From Diadema setosum (Eukaryota; Echinodermata; Echinoidea; Diadematoida; Diadematidae): a stretch of 64,000 bases of DNA. The stretch is taken from contig CM067072.1 in the NCBI GenBank assembly GCA_033980235.1, forward strand, positions 17,735,047-17,799,046, in the 5' to 3' direction. This document shows, piece by piece, positions 32,917 through 44,900 of this stretch; position 1 is the first letter of the stretch; each line of letters begins with the position of its first letter. A program made the position numbers and the translations under genes. The notes under the pieces were generated by a model. The model was not told the origin of the DNA. It was given only the letters and a program-made list of their open reading frames with translations, and made no database searches.

Positions 32917-35900
32917 TCATTGTGAAGGTGATGACCCATCCTGGTTCCCACCTGTAGACCCATCCTGGTTGTTATTTGAAGCATTCGGGTCATTCCCACG
33001 ATTCCTCATCTGGCGAACTTGCTCAACTAACTCTGGGTTTGTAGCCTGCATTTGAGAAGCTATTTGCTGCCCTCTGTTGGAAAGATATGGGAGACAACAC
33101 TCCATTATACCCCTCACAGTAAACAGAACACATGATAAAGACAAATGGATAACATAAACAAAGATCACCTTTTGCTACTTCATATTTAACTAAGGGAGCG
33201 AAGACACAAAAATGGTTTTCTATCCTGTGCAACTTCACCACTCTCCCCTGCTATCAACAATTTAAAGGCACAGTGTAGAACAGTGTTTTTATGTTCTGCT
33301 AAACCTACTTACACATAAATATTTGCACTACAAAAAAGTTTTCAGTGTTTTGCATTGTAACAACTTCTAAAATAGAATTAAAATAGAATCAAAATTAATT
33401 TTGAAATTCATTGAAATCACAACATGCATGAATGTAGTTGCATTCAACTATTCAAATAATGTATTACTGATGTGCTTATATTTGAGGATGGACAGGATTG
33501 AGCTTTTAACTTTTTTCTGACATACCAAGAAACCACTTATGAAATAGTACAGAGCATACCATTCTAAGAAGAATTCAAAGCTTATTTGATGAAAATCGGT
33601 TTTGGAATAGCTGAGACATCCAGACACAATGTAATAACAAAGCGATTGCAAGAAAAGGTGGGTCTCTCCTTTTAACAGGATCTCTCTGTTTTGGATATCT
33701 CAGTCATTTCAAAACCAATTTTCATCAAATAAACATTGAATTCCTCTTGGAATTAGATGCTCTTCCATATTTCATGAGAGGTTTCTCATTATCTCACCAA
33801 AAAATGTTAGAAACCTGAAGTTAGGTTTCAAACAAAACTATACAATCCCTTCAAGGTCACACAAAATAGCTAGGGCCTATTACAGTAAGATGTATTGATC
33901 CTGTAAATAGAGGATTATTCTCTTCTGTTGCAAAATGTAAAAGTTACAGTCAAGGCAAATAAAAACTAGAAATGTCGCTGTGACGACTGGTATGCCTCTG
34001 CCATAATGCATGATTCTCCTAATAGGTCTGTAGTACATGTGGACAACGTGTGATTACATTTTCACAAAATTGGCAAAATATTAAAATGACTTGTTGGTCA
34101 CAAATGTGTTGAATGTTCACCTTCCTTGACCTACAGCATGTAGGTTTAATTGGATGAATGGGAGAGCATGTATTGGGGGATTTTAGGACTCGCACTGGAC
34201 TTTGACCCTTTCATAAGTTTATGCACTGAGTTATTTTCAAGGTATGGAGAAAAAGTGCAATTTCTGTATTGACTAGTAAATTGTTACCATTTTTATCTGG
34301 CCTTTGACCCTTGACCTTTGACCCTAAAATTCATAAGAGAATCACTGTCTGGCAGAACATGCATAAATATGTACTAAGTTTCAAGATAACTTGAGCCACT
34401 TCCAAGATATGGAGGAAGAAGTAAAGTTCAGCACTTTCACTTGATCTTTGATCTTTTGACCTTTGACCCTTTTGAAAAAAAAAAATAACTTCCCAGAGAA
34501 TCTCTGCTGGGTTACACATTCATACACCAAGTTAAAAAAAAAATAATAATCCTGCAGGCAGTGCATAAATATGAGGGAAATATTACTAGTAAAATTTTGA
34601 TGTATTGCCCTTGACCTTTGACCCCTGACCTTTGACCTCATGAACCTCAAATTCTCCAAATAATCACTGTCAATCAGTACATGCAAATATATACTATGAT
34701 CCATGAAGATACATGTACCTTGAACTATTTCCACAATATGGAGAAAAAAAGAAATTTTAACATTTTTACTTGACCTTTTGACCTTCGGCTTTTGACCTCA
34801 TGACCCCCAAACTTTCACCAGAGAATCTTAATTGGGTAATACATGTATACACTAAGTTTCAAGAGAATATCTTCAGGTATTGCATAGATATGGGGGAAAT
34901 AGTGAAATTTTGAGCATTTGACCTTGACCTTTTGACTTTTGACCTTGAGCATGTGCACCCAAAAGTTGATAGGCACAACTTCACCCCCTCATACACATAC
35001 ATGCCAAGTTCCATTAGGATAGCTCAAAAGGTTTTTTAGTTATGCTGTCCACAAAATTCATTACGGACGGACAGAAGGACGGACGGACGGACAACCCGAA
35101 AACATAATGCCTCCAGCACCACTTTGTGGCGGAGGCATAAGAAAGAAAGATTATGTCTGTGGAGCTCAGCTTGTAGAGTTTTTTTGTTGTTGTGATGTGC
35201 ATATAGGCATCTAACATTTCATGTTTGAATGTGACCTTCAGCCTATACATGTATGCAACCTCTGACCTTAGACATGTTCAAATCTAGATTTTAAATCAAA
35301 AAGATCAAACTATGTAGGTATCAAGTCTTCAGTTAAGTTTGCACAAATGAACTGCTACACCTTATTATTAATTCCATTAAACCACGAGTTAAACTTAAAC
35401 ATATTCAAACTTTACAATCCATATCACATTAAAAAATGTGCCAAAATGCTGGAAAGTTATTTGATACAGGTTTTCCAACCTCTCACAGGGCCAGGGAATA
35501 GACGTTCATGGTAAGAAAGGAGACAGGTGCAAAAACGATGACTCTGTGGTCACTTGACTCAAGGTTGAGGTAGAATGATATAAATATGATGAAAGCAAGT
35601 CTTACACTGAGAGGAGGTTAGCCATACTGGATGGTTGGTCTGATTGGCCTCCAGACTGTATTGCTTGACCCATAAATGACTGCATCCTGTAAACAGACCA
35701 CATCACAGAAAAGATAACATTTTTTTTTACATCCCATGCACTGCACACACAGACATGAATGATAATAAGCCTGCCTGCTGCATACAAAAAGTAAAAAGAA
35801 TAAGATACTACTTGCTCTCTTCTCACCCCCAAACATAACGTATGTAACCTTAACTTTAGTGCGTACACACTTCTCACTAACACCATTAACTAAAATGGCT

Positions 35901-38900
35901 GCACTCTACACATGACATAAATGGTATCCCGGGGTACTAAACAAAAATCAGCCATTTTGTTGAATTATTTTTTTTTTTTTAAAAAAGGTTGTATCCTGGG
36001 TGCCAAAAAGAGGAAATTATTTTGGTGCTGGAGCTAGCGCGCGCTAGCCACTGCACTGCACTGCACTATAAAGCATGTGCTAGTGGTATCACAGCGTGCC
36101 ATGCACACATAAACATGCAGTGGCATGGGAATGACTATGTACACGCACACTCAGTGCATGCATTTTTCTCTGGCAGTCTATTCTATTTCTATTGTTTATT
36201 TGTTCGGTTATAACGAAATTTCGATGTAACGAAAGAAAACTGCCGGTCCCAAGGACTTTGTTATAACGGGAGTCCACTGTATAAGGATGAGGACTCAAAC
36301 TGTGTCCAAAAAGACAGTCTCATTTGGCATTCCACCCGAGATACCATGCGGGGCACACTGTAAATTAAAAGTTCAGCCAGAATCGAGTGGACTATTAACC
36401 TTTGACCCAAACCCCGCACATTCTGAGTCTTGTATTGGACTGCAGTGTCACTTCATACAAAAGCAACCTTAGAACGCTTTTAAAGCAGTATCATATGACC
36501 AAACCAGACTGACAAACATGTTATTGATGACTGTCATGTGACATGTGCTCCCAGGACCGTGATCTCTCACTGAACATGACAATGCTCAGTAGGTGATTGC
36601 CATGTCACACTACAATGAACTTTGTTACACTACTGAGATACATACGTGCAGCACTTCAAGAAGTTCAGTAGATATGTTCACCAACTACCAGTTTTTACAT
36701 GTGAGGTACATATAGGGCACTCCCATAACAATTAGCACAATGACAATAAACACAATGGCATTTTGATGTAACGCAAGAAAACTGGCAGTCCAAAGGACTT
36801 TGCTACAACGGGAGTCACCTATATATGCATACATACAGACAGATAAAAAAAAAATGGTGGGTAAGATTGTCTGTACAAGTTGTAGCTCGTTAAAATGAAA
36901 ACAAACTGATGAAGCTCTGCACATTATAAGCCATTTGGGCAATATTCCAACATCATCCCAAGAAACATGTCATCATTTCCTGTCAGTCTTCAATAATTGT
37001 ATCCATTTTTTTCCAATAAGGAAATCAAAAAAAAAACAAAACCCAAAACTCATGTTACTTTTGGTTCTTTCCTAGTTCTTTAGATCAAACTGTAAATCAT
37101 GAGATTTCCCTCATCACTGCAGACATAGTAAATACTGTATGTTGAACAACTCCTCATCAAATTACATGAAATCAAGTGCACTTTGGTGCAAAATGCGATA
37201 CTCACATTTGCTGCATTTGAGGGTTCTGAAGAAACTGAGTTGCCTGTGAAGTGTACAAGGTACAAAGAGAACATTGCCTTCCATTATTCCCTTCCTTACG
37301 TCTTCTTCCTTCAATGGATCATGCAGTATAACATAACACATGAAGTATTATTTCATCCATTTCTCTGTAATCCATATTGCCAACCACAGCTGCCACCATA
37401 ACACACTCTAATGCTGGTTATGCGTTGTTATATAATAATCTACACTTCATTGTGTATGCTCGAGTGCATCCTCACTAGCACATGCATGCACAATCCAGTG
37501 TCACATGCACTTTCCCAAAATTAAGAACTTCAAACAGCATTTATGATTCATATAGCCCTCTTGGATGTGAATGTTATATCATATAAGGCCTGGCCATTCC
37601 TTCAAGCTATGCTGGCATGTGGCAGCTATCAGCACTTTTCAGCTGTTATTACTGATATCCATGTTCCCTCATAATGCAAGATCAATTCAAGTCTATTTAT
37701 AAATTTTTGTTTTGAGTTACTATCATTTATGTACTTTATTACATTTGTCTCCTCCTGCTGTCATTGAAGTCTATATCGTAAAATGTAATATATAAATCAT
37801 TATTGACTGAAAGTGCAAAACTTAAGTCCTTCCTGGAAACAGCGAACAAACCAATGAGTCAGTTTACATAGTGCGAGATTGTTTTGTACCTTACAAGAGT
37901 GAATGCTTATAACATGAAGTTAATTTAACCAACCACATGAGAATCACATCCTACATTCTCCTATCAATATTCATGTTTTTTCTAACGTGGTGTTTTTTTC
38001 TCAACCATTGCATGGACACTCAAAACATGCTTGGTGTCTCATGCAATAGTGCCCCCGTCAGAGAGTAGAAAAACCGTCACAGTGTATGGACAGACAGATT
38101 CTTCAACAAGCATCCTTGTGAAAAGTCAATTTCATACGAAAATAGAAACATTCATCCATCCAAAATTTAACCTATGACATACTTGAGCAGTATTTTTCAC
38201 AATTGAACTTAATGGAGCAAGATTTAAATGCAAGACTATAACCTAGATATCAAGTCATATGTAAAAAATTACTTACTACAAAAGCTGTCATTTCCCGGAC
38301 AGATATTTTCACAAATGAGGAGGTCACAGACATTTTTCACGAGATGTTGTTTTCGCGATTTCGTAAGTGCACTAATGCCTATCCATAAATTCAGGTGGCA
38401 CTATTTTTGCATTTTGCAAGTTTGCGGTCATGTAGTGATTCACAATATTTGGGGAAATTACACCGCAGCAAAAATAGTCAGCTGTTTGCAGGATCAAAGC
38501 TACCATTTGGTGATAATTTGACATACCTTTATTATCACTTGAAAATAATTGCCATCTATTCACATCATTAGAATAGGAAAACGAACTCTTCTATAAAAAA
38601 AGAAAGGTCTTGTAATCCTGTAGAAAGACCAACATTAGGCATGCTATACATGTACACGTATGTGTGCAGTGGTCACAACATGGCATGTCTAATCTACCTT
38701 GCTTTTGATGGCACAAGTCAGGGTGCAGTATTTGATAATTTCACACTTACAGCATTCATGATTGCAGGATTGTTGAGGAGCTGTGAGACATCCATCCCTC
38801 CCAAGGAGGGGCCCATTCCACCCAGGTTTGGCACTCCTCCCTGTCCTCCTACCCCACCCTGTAAGAAACAAGCAACATGTCAGTTCTTCTCCTATAGCGG

Positions 38901-41900
38901 GGCAAAGAATCTCACAGCAGCTCACAATGATTCTAGTACAAATATATACAGTAGTCCATACTGTAAAACATGATATACTGTATGTCCCCAAAAAAATAAC
39001 AATCAGATTTTCGCATTTATAACTTCCAATATGATTTTACCATCCAAATGCTACTTCAGGGTCTTAAAATATAACATCTTAGCTATATTATGTAGAAAAC
39101 CCCATTCAATTTGGTTGACTGGTCACAGAGATATATGTGGATCATAGTAACGTATGTCATCTTCCAATTAAGCACTTGGATGCTCTTGGAACTGCACAAA
39201 ATGTGTGAACATAATGGGCACAACTTGGAGGGAAGAGATTCCTGACATGCTCTACAAAACTCCTCATTTCTCTTTGACCACTGAAGCAAATCAGATGGGT
39301 TTTCTGTAAGATGTGGGTAGTAAGTAATAGTTTCATACTTTGAAATTGTATTTGGATTGATTTACTATTTTTAGAGTTATCATTGTGGAAGGTCCCATTG
39401 TCATTTTTTTTTTTTTTTTTGGGGGGGGGGGGGACATACAACAGTTGCGGCATGAAATTTTCACAAATTGGAGCCGAAGGCCTTTTTGGCGGCATGACAT
39501 TTTCGCAAATTGCCACTGGCATTCAATGCCTATAGTGTAGACAAGAACTTTTGTGTGCATTTTAATTGCGCGAATCTTGGCTCTCGCGAAATTCGCGAAA
39601 TCCTTGATTTACACTATCTCTCAAGGAGACATTACTAAAAAATTGAGACTGGCAAGGAACTGTTCAAAAGCCATCTTCTGCTGCACACATCTAAGGATAG
39701 AGAAGCTTCTAAGACAACCATGAAAGCCAACATCCTCATAGGACATAGAACCTGGGAAAAGATTCTGTAGTCAATGATATACACTCTACACATACTGTAA
39801 GACTTTTATCATTTGCATCAGCACAACTCTGATCTGTTCCTTTTTCCTTTCTTTCTCTCTTTCACATCTTAACAAAATATAAAGCGTATCAGGGCAATTA
39901 CCCTCCGAGGGCAATTACCCCCCCCCCCCCCCCCCGCTAAATTCTAGTTAGTAGTAAGGTTAGAGTAAAGATTAGGGTTAGGGTTAGGATTAGGTTCAGG
40001 ATTAGGATTAGGACCAGGGGAAGGGTCCAGGGTAATTGCCCAGGAGGTAATTGCCCTAGACCTATAAAGTACATATATTTCATGATATCAAGCAGAGAGA
40101 GAGAAAAAAAAAATTAATATACAATCCTCATAGAGCATGACAAGAAAATTTCACTGTGCTTTTTCTTTCCTAATGTTTTGCTGGATCCCTTCACTACAGT
40201 TTATCAAAGTACTGTACATCCATAATCATTCTGCAATTTCATGATCAATCCCTCGACACAGGATTCATTTACACCCTAATTTTAAATGCTGGTGGCATAC
40301 ATTGACACAACCACAAGAATGCAATGACAGCTGATACTGATCGATAAGTCAAGAAATAACTAGATATGTACTGGGTACTTATTATTGAGACAAGCTCTAA
40401 TATCAGTTCATTGTAAACCACTACGATCATTTGTGATCCTGCATCACAAAACCACCAAAAAGTTGCCAGACATTGATTTTTAGTACCTGGTACAGAGCAG
40501 ATTTTAGACAAGCAGACTCTAAGCTTTAAAATGATATACTAGGTGTTTCAAAAAACATTTCCTACTTTTGATTCTTAATAATTCAAAAACTATATATCAG
40601 ATAATACTGTCATTGATATGAGTGATAGCTGAATAGTGTACAATTTTGTTGAAGGTGGTTTAAATATGAAAGCATAAATCAGTTTCATGAAATCCATGAT
40701 TAATTTCACAGTTAGGTTAAAGATTTAAGTTAAAGACGCCTAGTCAACAGGTGGTTCAGGCATGTCCATTGTTCAGGGCCATTTTTCAGCACACACTCAC
40801 ATACACATCATTGGTTCCTGTGCAAAGTTCAATTTTTGTACAGAGGGTTAAAATTTGACCAAAATCTCAAACCTTACTTCAAAATTAATCTTAGATTTAA
40901 TGAACCTGATTTATGCTTTCATATTCAAATCACCTTCAACAAAATTGTACACTATTCAGCTATTACTCATATCAATGACAGTTTTATCGGATGAATAGTT
41001 TTTGAACTATTAATGATCAAAAGTGGGAAATGTTTTTTGAAACACCTAGTACATGCATAATTCAACACAAATGGGCTTTCCTAACATATCTAAGTAATGG
41101 AAACTATGTACAGCCTCTGGAAAAGTGTTTATTGAGAAAAGAGACAGTCAAAGTCAATAGCGTGGTGCTCCGTGCAATGAATAAGACATAAGACAGGATG
41201 TAAAACTACATAGAAACTATAATGAAGGGATTACAAGATTTTCCTGGAAATTTGCCACATTCATGACTGATACCAGCTTTCAATGCAATGTCATCATTTT
41301 TTTTTCAGGAGATATCATAGTCCAAAGGGAAGAGTGAGTGAAGGCTTCTTGAACAGTGAAAAGGAACCTCTTCAAAAAAACCCATTCACACAATCTGAAA
41401 AAAAAAAATGTTCTAGAAAAATTGCCAAAAGGACATTTTACCACTGGTGTTGTGATCCTAAACTTTAGAATAATATAGAGCAATTGTTCTGTCAAAAAAA
41501 AAACAACAACATTTTTTAAATCATTGACTTGGTTCACCAATTTTGCTTACTTGATCCCTCATGTAAAATCATGCAGTGTGACTGTTTGTTGGTTTTGTGA
41601 TGCAGGGTCACAGTTGCAGAGTAGTAAATCAATTTAGAGTCACAAGCACATAATTAGATAATTCAACTCACCCCAAGACTTGCTTCTCGTAGCTTCTGTT
41701 CTGCAATCTCCAAGTTTGCTTGATATGTGGCATTTCCTGGCTCTAGATCTACTGCTCGTGTATACGCCTCACATGCCCTTTGAAATTCATTCATACTGGA
41801 GTATGCTAACCTGTAAAACATATTGTAGCAAATTAATCCAGATGAGTGTACAGCAATCTTTCCATCATGCAAGCCTTCAATGAAGTTCTTTCTATCAAAA

Positions 41901-44900
41901 GCAGTCTTACTTTGTAGGCTAGCAAAGTAAGGGTTCAAGTTTGCAACTTACCAGGTAAAAATCATCAATAACTGCCTCAATGCTATGTCATTCACAATGC
42001 TGACATAACCATAGATGCTTCACAGTGTATGCTAGTCTTTATGCTAATTGATGCAAAACATTTGAAGATTTCAAATCCAGAAGATTGCATCTATGAAAAA
42101 AAATTTCATGCAATAATCTTGGTTAATTGCATGAAAATCACATGTCAGAAATAATGTGGCATTTTGAATGAATGCAATGCAGTGATAATCATAACATAAC
42201 ATGGAATGAGGATGGTATGAATTATCATTACCTTAAAATTCATCACTTTCGAGTGTATCAATGACAAACGTAGGATTCCCTTTATCAAATTGATAACATT
42301 GGAATCAGTGATGCATACATTATACATTTCAATAAGCTCAACTGGGATAGACAGTACTTGCATGCAGATTGAATGAAAATACGACTGTGAAAATCTGCTT
42401 TGCACCAGTAAACATGAAATGAGCAAAGAAGCCGAGTATGTGATGTTTCTTGCAAGACAATTTGCAAAATATGTTGTAAATGTTTGACTAAAAATTCTGA
42501 TCTGGAGGTCAGTGGAAGTAAAGAAGTGACTTGCTGTTTTACGCCTGGGAAATTTCTAACAACTCTAGTTGGTCTTTTTTTCTCTCTTTCTTTTCCAGTG
42601 TCTGTCCATCATATCAGTGGTCTAAAATTGCTTCTGTGAAATGAATAAATTGAACACTATCTTCTGGAGGCTTTAAATGTACACTTCACACAAAATAAGA
42701 AAAGTTGCAATATTTACTTCAACTGTTCATTTCCATTGCTGTTCATTCATCTGTGTTTCTTTTGCCTGTTTGTGTTTTTCATCAGACAAGATGACACCAA
42801 TGATTTGAGAACCCCTTACCCCATCCGGCCGTATGCCTTGCTGTAGGTTGGGTCTATACTGACAGCTTTCTGACAATCTTCCAAGGCCTTCTCATGGTTC
42901 TCCAGCTTGCTGTACGCTGCTGCACGGTTGCTGTAGTAGACTGCTTTGTGGGGGTTCAGGTTGATAGCTTTGGTGTACAACTCCATGGCTTCACTGTATT
43001 GGTCTTTTCTCATTAATTCATTTCCTGATGAATGAAAGAGATACAACTAGTACATATCTTCAGTCTAACCTGGATGCTGCTTGATTATACAAAGCAAAAC
43101 GATGAATACCACGCAAGCTTCATGCAATTGCAAAAACTGGGCACAGGGGATCAGCCTAAGCATGTATATATCTGCCAAGCTATATAGATGGATTCATCAT
43201 AATCTGTAATGTCAGCAGTCACAATCTGAACATTTCTACCTTAACCCTAATCCCACCAGGTTTTTTGAGGGACTTGAAACCACCGGGGGCAAATTTTTTG
43301 CCTATAATAAAAAAATAAAGCTCCAAGACTTCTAATTTTTGGTGAACATAGTCTTTTCAATATCCTCAACAATAATATTGAAGTAAAAATTTGGCTTCAT
43401 AATTATTTCTTCCCCCCCCCCCCCTTCAGATCTCAGTCATGGATCGCGCGATCCTCACAAAAATTTCCACTAAGGCAGAGGCCAATGAAATCTACAAGAC
43501 TGTATAGTTAGATTTTTCAAATTTTAATTATGTATTTGATATTAATTAATTTATGCTAATTTATGCAAAAAAAATTGCCTATAATCAAAAAATAAAGCTC
43601 CAAGACTTCTAATTTTTGGTGAACATAGTCTTTTCAATATCCTCAACAATAATACTGAAGTAAAAATTTGGCTTCATAATTATTTCTTATGTATTGTATT
43701 GTTTATTGAATTTCTTATGTATTTCTTTGTTTTTTTGCATTCTGTTTTTGTTTGTTTTTTTCATCAAAATTTGTCGCAGAAACTTTTTAAAGCATTATAA
43801 TCAGGCTAAAATAAATCATTATCAGCCATTGAAAGTAAAAATATTTATTTTTATATGAATTAATTGCAAAAACACAATTTACATTGGATTTGTACACAAA
43901 ATCACGTTTTGGAGCAATTTTGGGGTCGATGAATTTTTTTTCAAAAGGGCGTGGCTTCAAAGTGGTATGCCCGGGAGTGACAAATTTGGTCTCAAAAGTT
44001 GCATGATACTTGAAAGAAAAAAGTCATAAAATGTAGTGGCAAGAGCATCAACGTTGCGGAATAATCACACGAAATGTGGAGGGGGGGGGGACCAAAATGC
44101 CCAATTCTAAGGGGTATCAAAAGTTTATTTGATGAAAATCCGTTTTGAAATGGCTGAGATATCCAAAAACAAGGTGAAACAAAGAGATCCTAATAAAAGG
44201 CGTGGCCTGTCGCCTTTTATTATTATCACTTTTTTGGATACCTCAGCCATTTGAAAACCAATTTTCGTCAAATAAACGTTGAATCCTTCTTAAAATTACA
44301 TGCTCTTTCATATTTAATAATAGGTTTCTCATTATCTCATTTGGGAATGTTCAAAACATGAATCCCCATCTCAACCAGTACTGTACAGTCCCTTTAATTT
44401 ATGACAGGAAATTACCTTCACAACATTTCATAAGTAATACTTTTTAATGAATGCAGCAAAAGGTACAATGATCGATCTACCTTCATTCTTTAGTTTCTCG
44501 GCAAGATCCTTGTCAGCTTGTGGGGGTTCTGCCTGAGCACAAGCTCCCTGGGGAACACCGGTCGCTGGCAGCTCTGAGGATGGGTGGCTTCCCTGTGTCA
44601 CGTCAGGCTGTATGTAGCAGAAGGACATACTTTCTTTGCATTATTTCAGAGCAAACCAGGCAGTCACTTTCAGGCATTCAGTTATAATTCTGCAAGGCTT
44701 GGTCCTGGCCCCCATCATAGACATCCAGAGAACACTGTTATGGTACTATAGTAGAGCTACAGTACCAAGACAACCTCTCCCTCCTGTACTCTCAACAGGT
44801 CCTGGTCAAATGTTAAGGCGGTGTCACACCTGTCCGGGCAAGCTACGCGGGCTTGTGGCGAGGAGGTAGTTTAAAGCACGTAGAAGATTTTCCGCGGGCG

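Noticed and set aside
39958..40012. Possible telomere or chromosome end
   Set aside because: The TTAGGG-like run is short, degenerate and enclosed in a small foldback element within an SGTA intron.
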